Shown here piece after piece: positions 32,937 to 44,491 of a DNA stretch of 64,000 nucleotides (the first letter of the stretch is position 1; each line of letters starts with the position of its first letter). The DNA is from Purpureocillium takamizusanense (Eukaryota; Ascomycota; Sordariomycetes; Hypocreales; Ophiocordycipitaceae), in the NCBI RefSeq assembly GCF_022605165.1, contig NC_063073.1:1302001-1366000 (forward strand), in the 5' to 3' direction. Made by a program: the position numbers and the translations under genes. Below the pieces are notes generated by a model. The model saw nothing but the letters and a program-made list of their open reading frames with translations. It had not been told where the DNA came from and searched no databases.

Positions 32937-34598
32937 ATGGAGCCCTTCACAAAGCTCAAGCGTCGCTCTACCGACCTGATGCAGCAGGTCCAACAGAACC
33001 TCCCCGCCATGCCGCAGATGCAGATGCCGTTGCTTCGGCGTCAGTCGCACACCCAGCCGCACCCGTCATCGCCAAAAGACAGGAACGGCCTCAAGGGCAC
33101 ATGGGAGCGCATCGACATCCCGTCCCTGCCTCGTTCATCACACTCTCTCAATGTGGTCTCCGGCTCGGCTTACGTATTTGGCGGCGAGATCAACCCCCGC
33201 GAGCCCGTGGACAACGATATGCATGTCATCCGCCTGCCCTTTAGCAGCGCCGGTGCCGACTACTACAAGGTCAAAGCAAAGCCCGCAGCGCCTGAGGATC
33301 CGACGCCTAACACAGTGCAAGAGCGAGGAGAGGAGACGGAGGGCTCGGTGACGCCCCAGGCCGGGCTTGACGACGTGCCACTGGAGGAGAGCACGCTGAA
33401 CAAGGGAAAGGAACCCGCCACGGACATCAGACCAGACCTCGGCGACGTCCCTGCCCCTCGAGTTGGCCATGCCACCGCTGTCATTGGCTCGCGCATTTTT
33501 CTTTTTGGTGGGCGAGGTGGTCCGGACATGAAGCCGCTCGAGGAGGCCGGCCGTGTCTGGGTCTATGACACTCGCTCCTCCACGTGGACCTTCCTTGACC
33601 CAGTCCCGGCAGTCAAAGGCGGTGCCATCATCCCTCACCCAGCTCCTCGCAGCTATCACTGCGCAACCGCCACAGACCACCCGCAGGACCCAGTCTCCTC
33701 GCCGCCGCCAAAGGCCAAGACATGGCGGCAGTGGGCGCTTGGCGACACGTCGCGTACGGGCATCCCACAGGACCCCATTGTCGGCAATGTTGCCGAGGAT
33801 GCAGTGGACCAGGAGTCCATCGGCTACGGTACCTTCTTTATCCACGCTGGCTGTCTTACCAACGGGGATCGCACCAGTGATCTGTGGGCTTTCGACGTCC
33901 GCGCGCGCACTTGGATGGAGCTTCCTGCGGCACCCGGCCCCTCCCGCGGTGGGACTTCCATTTGTATAAGCAAGAGCAGGCTCTTCCGCTTTGGCGGCTT
34001 CGATGGAGAGAAAGAGATTGGTGGGCAGCTCGACTTCCTACACCTCGAACTAGGGACGTTCAACGACCGGACGACCAAGGCTGAGATCTCTATCCATGCT
34101 CGTCCTGGCGGGTGGCAAACCATTCTTGCCAACAACATCGATGCCTCCTCGACCGAGATCCCCATTGAGGCTTCCCAGCCCTGGCCCGCGCCCCGCAGCG
34201 TCGCCTCCCTACAGGCTCTCACCATTGGCGGCGGCCGCGAGTACCTCGTGCTGAGCATGGGTGAGCACAGCCCCAGCTCCGATGGCCATGAGGGCGCGGG
34301 TACGTTCTACAGCGACGTGTGGACCTTCCAGGTCCCGCCGCTGGGCATGTCGGCCGCGAGCTTGACGGACGCCATGCTGCAGGCCGTCGGGAGGAAGACG
34401 GGTGAGGGTAGGTGGACCAAGGTGCCGACCAGCCCGTACGACGACGAGGCCGACGACGGCGAGCCGGCGCCCAGAGGCTGGCTGGCGAGTGCACCAATGA
34501 CAGACGTGGAGGAGAGCGGCATCGTCTTCTGGGGAGGCCTGGGTGAGGATAACAAGCGCATAGGCGACGGTTGGATCTTGAGGCTGGGCAACTATTGA
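32937..34598 (+). CDS. Kelch-repeat beta-propeller protein
   Basis: Intronless, 553 residues from the first in-frame ATG at 32937 (MEPFTKLKRRSTDLMQQ). Several kelch blades are visible by the hydrophobic-GG-Tyr/Trp pattern: SLNVVSGSAYVFGGEINPR, then GHATAVIGSRIFLFGGRGG followed by VWVYDTRSSTWTFLDP, then FFIHAGC with LWAFDVRARTWMELP, then LFRFGGFDGEKEIGG, and GIVFWGGLGEDNKRIGDGW at the end. A Glu-rich insert separates blades one and two. No enzyme active site is seen. Kelch propellers are usually protein-interaction platforms; the partner is unknown. Convergent with the complex I gene, about 270 bp apart. Confidence 0.85.
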   Translation: MEPFTKLKRRSTDLMQQVQQNLPAMPQMQMPLLRRQSHTQPHPSSPKDRNGLKGTWERIDIPSLPRSSHSLNVVSGSAYVFGGEINPREPVDNDMHVIRLPFSSAGADYYKVKAKPAAPEDPTPNTVQERGEETEGSVTPQAGLDDVPLEESTLNKGKEPATDIRPDLGDVPAPRVGHATAVIGSRIFLFGGRGGPDMKPLEEAGRVWVYDTRSSTWTFLDPVPAVKGGAIIPHPAPRSYHCATATDHPQDPVSSPPPKAKTWRQWALGDTSRTGIPQDPIVGNVAEDAVDQESIGYGTFFIHAGCLTNGDRTSDLWAFDVRARTWMELPAAPGPSRGGTSICISKSRLFRFGGFDGEKEIGGQLDFLHLELGTFNDRTTKAEISIHARPGGWQTILANNIDASSTEIPIEASQPWPAPRSVASLQALTIGGGREYLVLSMGEHSPSSDGHEGAGTFYSDVWTFQVPPLGMSAASLTDAMLQAVGRKTGEGRWTKVPTSPYDDEADDGEPAPRGWLASAPMTDVEESGIVFWGGLGEDNKRIGDGWILRLGNY

Positions 34599-34868
34599 CC
34601 GAAGGCGTGTACTTGAGACAGGCGGGAAGCCGGCTTCTTGGTCTGTCGGGCGGATGGAATGGATCTTGTGAGGTTACTGGCGAGATTGTCTAAAAAAGCC
34701 CAAGGAAATGGAAAAGCGTAAAACCTCGTCTATACCTGGTGGTATTTTAACAATGTTATGTACAATGAAGTCGGCGCTCTTCGTAGCCGATTTCATGACC
34801 CCATGCACGTCTCCTCCCTCCCGCATCCTTTACGTTTACCTTGCTCCAACAGCACAGTGTCTCCCCTT

Positions 34869-35406
34869 CTACAGGTCCGACCTCGTCTTCTCGGCGCCCC
34901 ACGGCTCTTCCAACAGGTTCGTCTGGCCGTTGCTATTCTCGCACGTCTGCCTGCCGGTAAGCGGGCCCGGGGCGGGAACCTTTGCGGAGGCGGAGGAGGA
35001 GCCGACGGCGGAGGCGCTCTCCTTGAGGGCCTTGAGCAGGGCGACGGTGGTCTCGGGGGTGAGGTCCTCGTAGTAGTCGTCGTTGATCTGGATCATGGGG
35101 GCGTTGACGCAGGCGCCGAGACACTCGACCTCGATGAAGGTGAAGAGGCCGTCGGCGGTGGTCTCGCCCTGCTTGATGCCGAGGTGGGAGGTGATGGCCT
35201 TGACAATGGCGTCGGAGCCGCAGCCGCCTAGTTGGCAGGGGGTCTAGAGGGAGATGGAGGGTCAGTCTACCACGTCTACAGCATTGCCGAGCCAGTATAT
35301 CACGTCTGTCCTTGTTTGCACGGTGGCGCATGGCGCATGACGCCGCCTCGAAGTCGCCGGCTGGCTGGCAGCAACGGACAGCGCCAGCCCAGCAGACCAG
35401 CACAAG

Positions 35407-35467
<61 letters not shown>

Positions 35468-36027
35468 AAAAAAACAACGTACCGTGGTGCAGGCCTGGAC
35501 AAAGAACTTGCCGACCGGGGTGCGGTTGTACATGGTGTAGAAGGAGGCGACCTCGTAGACGCGCATCGGGGGCATCTCGAGCAGGCGGGCGACCTCGTTC
35601 ATGACGCTGATGCTGGTGAAGCCGTGCTGGCGCTGGCCGAGGTCGAGCAGGGGCATGACGGCGGCCTTTTTGTACTGCTCCGGGTACCGCTTGAGGATCT
35701 CGGCGATGACCGTCTCGTTTTGCTTGTTGAACTTGAAGGGGATGTCGGGGTTGTTGTTGGCGCTATTCCGGTGCTGTGGGAGAAGGCGACGGCCTTTGGG
35801 TCAGCGGATTTTTGGAAAGCCTCAACGAGGAGGGGCCGCAGAAAGGAAAGATGGCAGCAGGGCCCAAAAAGAGAGAGGGAAGGGAGGGGAGGGTGGAGGA
35901 ATTTATTTACCACTTGGAGGGTGTCGCTCGGTCGGCAGGCCGTGACGGACATGGCGCGGGCCTGGACGCGGCGGCCGGCGGCGCGCGAGGCCGTCCGCAG
36001 GGAGGCGCGCAGGAGGAAGGGCGTCAT
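34869..36027 (-). CDS. nuo-24: NADH:ubiquinone oxidoreductase 24 kDa subunit (NDUFV2/NUO-24)
   Basis: Iron-sulfur subunit of the NADH-oxidising module of mitochondrial complex I. Three exons, 36027-35911, 35773-35483 and 35243-34869, give 260 residues, all joined in phase 0. The N-terminus ([20 protein letters not shown]) is a basic, amphipathic mitochondrial presequence. The [2Fe-2S] N1a ligands follow the C-x4-C and C-x3-C pattern: C134 and C139 (QACTTTPC, spanning the second junction) and C177 and C181 (VECLGAC). Family sequences [34 protein letters not shown] and [11 protein letters not shown] are kept. Intron 2 carries a (GA)27 microsatellite. Length agrees with the family. Confidence 0.95.
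35411..35464. repeat. (GA)27 microsatellite in intron 2 of nuo-24
   Basis: Perfect GA dinucleotides; in the minus-strand transcript this reads (CU)n and starts about 18 nt after the donor site. Confidence 0.95.
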
Positions 36028-36602
36028 CTTGCTCGCCAATTGTCGGGGGGGGAGGCGGTGGTGGTGGCAGAGGCGGGATTCGCGACGACGACGTCAATTG
36101 GGGCGGCGACGGGGGACGTGGGACGTCTGGGATGGAGGCGAGCGTGCTTTCGAAATGTCAACGACTCAGCAGCAGGTCAGTCCCAGGTCGCTTTGCCGTG
36201 GTGCCGGTGGCTGCTTGCAAAATGGATGTCGCTGATTGGTGTGTCGGGTGATTACCGGGCAATCCGGCCGGCCAACTGGTGAGCGGGCGGGCATTGGGTG
36301 GGGGGGATAACTTACTTCGCCTGTCAAGACTCAAGGATTCAAGACTCATTCTTCAGCATGACATCTAACGACACATACTATATGGACACCACCTATTTCT
36401 TTGAGTTGGCCACCAGAGGCATCGAGAGCATCGCAGGCATTATAAGCATTATATTCTACCGTGCTGCCACGCTATAGTAGCAGTTGCCTAATCGTCAACA
36501 ATGCTAGCCTCCTGCCACGAGCCGGGGTCTTTTTACTTCGAGGCCAAGCTCACAACTGACCACTTGAAACAGACCCTACAATTCTACTTTGCCCTTGCCT
36601 TT
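36028..36602. other. Intergenic region between nuo-24 and the C2H2 gene
   Basis: Promoter of nuo-24 and 3' flank of the C2H2 gene. No further gene seen. Confidence 0.55.
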
Positions 36603-39600
36603 CTACCTCAATTTCGAGATTGTCGTTGCAAATCGGCCGAGTGCGGGAGGGCGGCGAGGCTTGCTGGCAGTACCACCGCTCGCCACACCAGCTTCATGTT
36701 CGAGACTCCCCGAAGGCGCATGCGAGCCGGCCTGGCTGGTTGAGCTTGCCGTGGCCCTGCCCTCTTCGTTGTTGGAGCCCGAGCTCATGCTCAGGCTCGA
36801 CCCCAGACCACTGTCCTGCGGCGCATCGTCCGCCGGCGTCTGATCCGGCTCGCCTTCTTCCGGCAGGCCCTGGTCTTTCCACCGGAGCGGGAAGCGCTGG
36901 CTGTGGCCGAAGAGGTACGCGCCGCGAGGCGTGAGGCTTGGATCGGCGGCAGGACTCCTCAGCCCTCTGGTCCAAAAGTTCGGGAGCAGAGATGGCAGGA
37001 GAACTTGCACGCGGTCCGTTCTGGCGATGGCGGGTGGTGAGCCAGAGCACGTGCACGGCTCAAAGGTCTTGCCCGGCGCATGCCAGTAGATGTCGTCGAC
37101 CAACCGCCAGGGAATCGTGCCTTGACTGCCGCATTTTTCCAAAATCTCCTCCACTTCCGGCACACAGACGGCGAGGTAGTCTCTGCCCTTGGGCACCTCG
37201 GCGTTGAAGAGGCAGTTGCCGCAAGCGTTTCGGCCCCGTGTCGCGGGGCGTATCAATTCCCCAAACCTTGAGCCAAACAGAGTAACGGCATGGATGGATC
37301 GGGCAAAGTCGACCCAGCCTCGTCCAGTTACTCTTAGAGTGGTGACTCGAGGCCAGATTGGATCCTCGTCCGTCGCCACATCCATGAAGTTGAACCCCTC
37401 CAGCTGTCGGCGAAGTGTCGTCTTGACTCGGAACCCAACACCGTCTTCCGAGGACACGTCAGCTTGGTGCGCCACGATCTGCTCCAGAGTATGGCAGATG
37501 CTGTCAATCCTCTGTCGCAGAGTATAGTTGGCCTGCGTGACACTGAGAACGCTCGATTGATTTCCCGCCTCGTCGACTGAAATCTTCTTCTTGGAACTGT
37601 CTGGGTTCTCGTAGAGGGGAAGGCCTATGTTATGCTTGTTCGTAAGGATCTCAATGGACGCACTCTTGCCGGTTCCAGGCCGACCCGACTCCTTGAAGGA
37701 CGAGGCGTCAAACAGGCAAAGGCTGCTAAAGGCGTCGTTTTGGTCGTGCTTCAACGAGGCTCTCACCAAGTGCAGCAAGGCGCTGGCCCCATCCACCAGC
37801 CAAGCTCGCCTGTCGCGCACGTCGTAGAGGACGACAAATTTCTTGGAGATCCACTTCAGTCGCACCACGTAGTCGTCGCGCTTCCAGGCATGCACCGGCT
37901 TGTCCTTCTTTCCCAGAACGCAGGATACGCCAGATGTAATGTAGTGGCCTGCTGTGATGGTCACCTTTTCGAATGCGCAACCAGCGCGCGGCTGATCTAA
38001 TCCCGACCATCGAATGTTGTAATTTGCATCGGCACAGCCTATAATAGATGGGACAGAGACGTTAGACTTGACTTTTTTGCAATCGGCGACAATATAGCTC
38101 GACCTCAGGTGCCTCACCTGTATGGTTTATTGCCTCGGCACACCAGCCAACGATATGACGTGACAGTTCGAGTTCCCCCATAGACAGCTCCTTCAGGTAG
38201 TCTTTTCGAATTCTTTCGACTCTGGGGTCCGAATAGGAGAGATAGCTCCCGTTGTGATTGGAAATGAGGTGCCATAGTATGAACCCCTCATGTCGCCCCG
38301 CAGGCACGAGCATAGAGGAAACCCCTTTGAGAAGGATCATGCCTTTAAAAATGCTGGTCTTGTTGGTGTTGAGCAGCTGACCCATCATGTGTAGGGACAT
38401 TTCGATCCCTGCGTTTGCAAGTGCATCAGGACGCTTGGGGATTGGGTATCCTGAGGCCAAGACGGGATTGCTGAATAAGTCTACCCAGCATCCTCCTTTC
38501 TCAATCCCCGTGGTCGGCTGCCCGAGCTCATAGTTGGCCTCGAACCGGACCACGTCTCCGTCGACAAAGCCTTGCGGGTAGGACGAAACGACGACATCGT
38601 CCAGTGACCCGGGACTAAAAGCAACACTGAGCCATGCTAACGCTTCGCCAATTTCCAGTATAGAAGCAGAGGAGCCGGTGACTGTCACTAGGGCACTTCT
38701 CCCTCGATCTTCCGCCTTCGCAGTCAGGAATGTGTTGCTGGACACGATTCCTTAAAGACCGCCTGCAGTTAGCACATGACCGTGTCCGGCTTGCAGATGG
38801 GAAACTGACGTGTGAATATTTCGTCGCGTCGGAGCAACAACAAATAAATTTCAAGGAGCGGTTGCCCTATGCTGGGCCATATCGACTGAACATAGTCTAG
38901 ACATGTGGTGGCCCAAGCTTGCCTGCCGACCCCGATCAGGACAAGAACGCGGTCCAAGATCTCGCGAGGGGGGACGTCGTAGTCTCGGTCTTCGAAAGAC
39001 TCCCATGAGCTAAGGTCGTCTTCTCGGCACCCGTAACGCTGCCTCGCGAGAGGACCGTCAAAGTCGTAATCTTGGTCTTCGAAAAATTGCCTTGGCCTAG
39101 GGATGCTCAACGTCAGAGAGCGCAACGAATGGCGCCGGAGCCGTGGCCCAGCCTCACGCAAGGCCGTTGAGATCATGCGGCGGACATCGGCTGTCGCATT
39201 CCATCGGCCAACTGTTTCAAACTTCACTTGCTGCACAATTGATGTCAAGAGTACTTGAAATGCAGGAGATTTACTGAAAATGGCCCGGTGTTTCTGGAAC
39301 TCAGTATAGTCGTCGAGTTCGTGGTCACCGAGTTCTTTGTCACTGAGTCCGTAGCCACCGCTGTCCATACTACCGACTCGCGAGCGCGTGAGAAGAGTGT
39401 GAAACGTCTGGGGGTTCTCGGAATAGTCCTCGAGATCGTCAGCGCTACCTGTACCGCTACCCGGCGAGGCCTGGTCCTGTTTGGGTGCAGGGACGCTATG
39501 GTGTCCGAATGCCATCGTATCCCTTTCAATGGGGCGTAGTCTTTTCCCTTCCTCCTCTTCGTCTTTTTCTTCTTCCCGGGTGCTTAACATATTAATTACG

Positions 39601-40821
39601 GCGCCCGCGATGGACCTGCTCATGGGATTAGACTTGTCTTTTGACGCTTGACAATTGAAACGTACTCCCGCCATCTGAGCACCGTCTTTGCCAAGCCCTG
39701 GTGCAAACGACTCGGGTCTTCATGGCCGACTGCCCTAGCAAAGCTTTTGAGAAGGCGTGGAAGCGCGGCTGCAAGCGAGTCACGCTCCTTTGCCGACAAA
39801 TTTTGTGAAGAAATGGCGATTGCGATCTCCTTTGCGAAACTGTGAATGTACGGCCTCTTCCAGAAGGCTTGAGCCTCTTGATCGTTCAGTCTTTCTGCGT
39901 GGGATTCCCGCTTATCCTTCTTTACCACTTGTTGCGCCGACTCTGACGGACTATGATCAGAGGCTTGCTGCCGTTGCGCTTCTGATGCAGGGCCAGACTC
40001 GGTGGCATTCTGAGGCGGCGCGCGAACATCGTCAGGGTCGGCCTTGGCCGTTGGACCTACGGAGCTGATGTATACTGAAGTTGGCGCTGTGGAATTGCTG
40101 GCTTCTGATTGCTCTGGAGCACTCATATCGAGACTCCTGGCGTCAAAGGCGGTATCGCCCTTGGGCACATTGGGCGCGATGGGTTTCCATGATCCCAGGG
40201 TTTCCAAAACGTCCAAGGGGGTGGCGTTTGAGGTGAAAATTCCCCTTTCATCACTTGCGATTGATGAGGATGAGAGGTATTGACCATCAGACCGGAAAGC
40301 GTCTGACTGCACTTGGTGTCGCTGTTTGTGGCTTTCAAGAAGGTCAGCCCGATGGAAGACCTTCCCGCAGCCCGGGAACCGGCATGAGAACTCGGGCTCT
40401 TTGTGGCTGAGCTGATGGCCCCTGTGGCACTGCGTGAGCACAGAAGACTCCAACGTTCGAGTGCTTTTCGTACCGAAGATTCTCTAAGCGTGTGAATGTC
40501 TGAACAAAGTAACAGGTCAAAAATCAAATCATCGCTTCAGGGCATCATTCTCAGTCTTGCCTTTCGCGGCTTGCAGACGTCACATGTATATACGGCCAGT
40601 GATTTCCTGGCCGACGACAACCGTCTACTAAGGACAGGAGCCGTCGCCGGCGCGAAAGGCAGGGGATCTTCCGCGCCAGCAAAATTTGACGCTGCCTCGG
40701 ACTGTTTGCCTGGCGACTTCTCGAGCCGCGGCTCCTCCTCCCCGGGGGGACAGTCGGGCGGAGTGTGAGCCATGGTCGGGCTGATCGGACGTCGGTTCCA
40801 TTGAATCACTGACTGCGACAT
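36603..40821 (-). CDS. Large fungal C2H2 zinc-finger protein of unknown function
   Basis: Five exons assemble in one frame to 1317 residues: 40821-40561, 40483-39666, 39615-38810, 38750-38118 and 38038-36603. A first finger begins at YTCDVC (about 78-83) and is interrupted by intron 1; a clear C2H2 finger is FSCRFPGCGKVFHRADLLESHKQRH near 119-143. The ~850-residue middle and C-terminal part (TREEEKDEEEEGK, later ADANYNIRWSG, FVVLYDVRDRRAWLVDGASALLHLV) looks globular and resembles fungus-only hypothetical proteins, but I recognise no enzyme. GRPGTGKS near residue 958 fits a P-loop pattern but is weakly placed. Intron 1 needs either a GC donor (AAAG|GCAAGA at 40560) or a poor GTCTGC donor at 40578. 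Intron 3 (38751-38809) needs an AAG acceptor, or a 38 nt alternative. Existence is strong; function and those two junctions are uncertain. Confidence 0.65.
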
Positions 40822-40925
40822 AGGTCTGGTATGCAAGTCAAGTCAATATAGCGACGCGTGATGGAAGAGCAAAAGCGCGGATCGTGAAGAGGCCGACAAC
40901 TCCAGTCATCACTTGGCCGTTGAAA

Positions 40926-40955
40926 GGCGGCGGGGTCGTAGGCGGCGGGGTCGTA
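40926..40955. repeat. 15 bp tandem duplication
   Basis: Two perfect copies of GGCGGCGGGGTCGTA followed by a partial third copy. Confidence 0.85.
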
Positions 40956-41315
40956 GGCGGCGTCATGCGGGCACTACTGCCGCCGCGTCAAGGCCGAAAT
41001 TCCTTCATCAGGCTCATTGGACAGGTCAGCCGCTGCTGCAGGTTCAAGGCGGCAGCAGCACATGCTGGCTAGTCGAGTGAGGCTGCCGTCATCTTCCATG
41101 GAGGGGGCTGAGCAGCCGGCCTCGTGCAGCCAATCCATGCCGGGGTTGGGGTTGCTCGCTTGGTCGCTGGCTGCATGAACAGCGGCTCGGCTTGTGGGAC
41201 AGTGTCGTGTGTGTGTAACGAAGTTGTTCGTGATGCGATTCACGGTGCTTGACTGTGGCGGCTCGAGCCGGGCGGTCCTTTTAAACGACAAACCCCCTTT
41301 CCCCGACGTGTAGGT

Positions 41316-41343
<28 letters not shown>
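41316..41343. repeat. GGTGGGC x4 tandem repeat
   Basis: Four perfect 7 bp copies, G-rich on the plus strand, followed by a partial fifth. Confidence 0.85.
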
Positions 41344-41347
<4 letters not shown>

Positions 41348-41759
41348 CCTTCCGCACATTTGTTCAGGGCAAGCCTTGACCACGTTTAATGAGAAGAGAC
41401 GTGTTATTTATTCACGTGCTATCTGGACAACACTCATTTTTTCTTTGGCCACTACTGATACTAGGTGCCAAAGGCGGCCGAAAGAGGCATGAGGCGATAG
41501 CATTGCTTGTTACTCGCCCCCCGCGATGCCTGCAAACTGCTACTATAGCCCAGCAGCAGGGTCGTATATGATGCCTACAATGTCTGTGGTGCCGGTGATG
41601 CCCCTGGTGGCTGACTAGAAAGCAGTTGTCATCCAAGGAACACGTCTCTAACAAAGTTCGTCACGTCATTCGCACAACTCTCAGTAGAGCTCACAATCGC
41701 GGGCCTGCGCTGATATCCAACTAGGTCCATACCTATACCTTCCCGAGTCCTACCGACAG

Positions 41760-43396
41760 TCACTCGACGAGCAGCATGTCGAGCATGTCGGCCCTAGTCT
41801 TGGGCAGCTCCAAGCCCCTCGCCCTCTCCGCCCTCCTCGCGCTGGCCATCCAGCCCCGTGGGACCTGCACGCCGCCCTCTTTGCCGAGGATCATCTCCGC
41901 GACGGCGACGCCGCACCGCGCCGCGACTGGCATGCCGTGGCCCGTGTAGCCCGCGCTGATCCAAAGCCCCTTTTCTACGTCGTCGGTGCCGACGACACCA
42001 CTGCTGCTGCTGCTGCTGGTGAGCGACGCCGGCACACGCCCTACCCAGGGCATGTGGTCGCGAGAGTACCCCATGATGCCCGTCCATTCGTACGCCGCAC
42101 GCAGCTTCTCCGGGTCATCCTGGTCCTCTGGCAACAGCTTCACCGTGTGCGCCAGTGATTTTCTCAGCGCCTGGCTGAGAATCGGGTTGACCGTGTCGTC
42201 TCGCGAGAGGCCTTCTTCCCGGCCCGGCGCAGCGAGTCGGTGCCCACCGACCACGAGCGACCGGTCCACCACCCGACGGGCGCGGGCAGGGTGGGGGCCA
42301 GCCTGCTCGCCGTCCCTCACCTGCGTGTCCTCGGGCCCTCGATGGACCAGGTACACGTCCGAATCCTGGAGCCAGACGTAGCTGTGCGCCAGCTGCGCGG
42401 TCCCCGGCGGCGGCTCCAGGGCGGAGACCTGCCCGCGCACGGGGACAATGAGGCCCGTCATCTTGGGCAGCAGGTACGACGTGTACGCATTGCTCGCGAG
42501 GAGGACCTCCCTGGCGCAGACCTGGCCCCTCCGCGTGTGCACGATCCACGAGGAGCCGCTCCTCTGGAGATGCTCGACCGGGGTGCTCGTCTGCAGGTTG
42601 AACGCAGACGGCGACGACGGGTTCTCCTCCAGGAGCCGCTCCAGGAGCCAGGCAACCAGCTTGTACGGCCAGCACTTGGCCGCCTTGGGCTGGTACACGG
42701 CGCCCAGGGCCTCGGGGATGCGCTGTGCCGCCAGCTCCTCCTTGTCGAGGATCAGGACCGCCTTGTCGCGGAGGTCCTCGTGCTTCTGCAGGCGCCTGAT
42801 CTGCGTCTTGGCCGCGTCGAGAGCGTCCTGCTCGAAGATGGCGTGCATCCCGCCGACGACTTTCCAGTCGCACGGGATGTCAAACTTGGCGACGAGCTCG
42901 TCGATGAGGTTGAACGTGGCCAGCTCGAAGCGAGCGACCGCGGCGGACGTCTTCCATACCATGGGCTGGCAATGGCCGCCATTCTGCGATATCGGATCAG
43001 TTCAGCCAGCCACCCCAGAATTGCTCAAAAGAAAACAAAACCAAAATTTTGAACCATGGAGCAAGACACAATCGGCATCGAAAAGAAAAGATGACGAAAA
43101 CAAAGAAAGCACAAGGTCAAGCAAACAAAAAGGAAAAGACTTACACGCCCCGTCGCGCCCCAGCACGCCTCCCGGGCCTCGAGCATCAGCACGCCCCGCC
43201 CGCCCGCGACCAGCTCCCGCGCGGCAAAGGCGCCCGTGATGCCGCTGCCGATGACGACCACGTCGGCCGTGGGCGGCAGATGCGCCGTGGTTCGATGGCC
43301 CAGCAGCTTCTTGGACGGGTCGCGGTGCCAGTACGAGTGCGTGCTGCGCGGCGTCGGCAGCTCGGCCTGGCCGTCCTGTAGCGATGACACCGTCAT
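41760..43396 (-). CDS. FAD-dependent oxidoreductase (DAO/glycine-oxidase-like)
   Basis: Two exons, 43396-43145 and 42983-41760, with a 161 nt intron, give 491 residues. The dinucleotide-binding motif VVVIGSGITGAFAARELV (GxGxxG at residues 50-55) ends in the acidic MLEA. At the junction the sequence GATGRNGGHCQP is the flavin-contact signature of fungal DAO-family proteins. The C-terminal YEWTGIMGYSRDHMPWVGRVP and WISAGYTGHGMPVAARCG are typical of the second FAD-binding segment. Such enzymes oxidise the C-N bond of an amino acid or secondary amine and yield peroxide; the substrate cannot be told. There is no signal peptide and the C-terminus LLVE is not a peroxisomal PTS1. The start is the only in-frame ATG near the motif. 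Confidence 0.85.
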
Positions 43397-44491
43397 GATT
43401 GCTTGCCGCTTCACTTCACCTCGCGTTTCGTGTTGCGCAAGAGATAGATAGATACACTTGTACAGGAGACGCCAGGAGGCGGCCAGAGGGCGTGAATAAA
43501 TGTGTTGAGCGGGCGAATATATGGGATGTCGGTGGTTGCTCGTTACGGTTGGTCTGCCCCTCACTTGGCTAAAAAGGGGTACGGCTTCCAGATGCAAGAC
43601 ACGGGAGACGCACGTCGTGACATAATTGAACCTACAATTGGTGTACCTAGCAACTTACTTTGCTGTGCCATCCACGTCACAAATTACGACCAAGACGCGC
43701 AATACCCTCCTCGCTCGGCCTTGGTCCCTTCGTTTGTTCATTCAATGCAAACACACCATCACTCAAAGCATCTCAGCGGCTGGCTAATAGCATATTCAGT
43801 CCATTCATCATCGTTAGAATCGTGAGCAGCACCAAATCAGACCGGCTTCGGGGCCATCGCCTCGAGATCCATGTTGCTCAGACGAGCTCTACCAATGCCT
43901 CCTCCCGCCTAATACCCAGTGTATACCTGTACATGGCCCGGAGCTGCCCCTGCTGAGATTGTCATGCAGTGCTCTGGCCGCCTTTCTTCAACGAACTCAT
44001 ATACTCTGTACACGCCGTCCCAACACTTGGAGACGCACTCCCTCCCCCTTCCCCCCGGTCTGCAGCTCTTCGACTGAGACAAGGCCCCTCAAGGCCAACA
44101 CCAAGCAGAGGCGTGTATCGTGTATCCCTCCCCCAACGCAGCGTGTATCGCGAGACTTTTTGACCCAGGACTCGGCGATCTCGCGCGCTCCTCCCAAGCC
44201 CCACAAGGGGCCACATCTCAACAGACAAAGGAAAACATCTTGTCGTCGTGTGTCGTGGCCTCGTCGTGTAGTGCATAAGCAAACGTTCGGGTCGTTGTCG
44301 CTTCAAACAGGACATGTTCCTTCCCTGCGCCGACCCAATGATAGACTCGCCAAACTCCCATGTGTTATCCGCCCATACGTTTTCCAGTACGCATGCCGAA
44401 CAGTTCCAATGCTAGTTGGCCCAACACCACCAACGGGCAATCCCAAGACGAGTGCGGAGCCGTTTCCATCAGCTCCTCTGTCGACCCTCGT
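43397..44491. other. Intergenic region between the FAD oxidoreductase and wee1
   Basis: No gene supported; holds the promoter of the oxidoreductase and the 3' flank of wee1. Confidence 0.55.

Larger units (their letters stand above)
40822..41759. other. Intergenic region with short tandem G-rich repeats
   Basis: Upstream of the C2H2 gene and downstream of the FAD oxidoreductase. Holds a 15 bp duplication (40926-40955) and a 7 bp x4 array (41316-41343). Confidence 0.55.
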
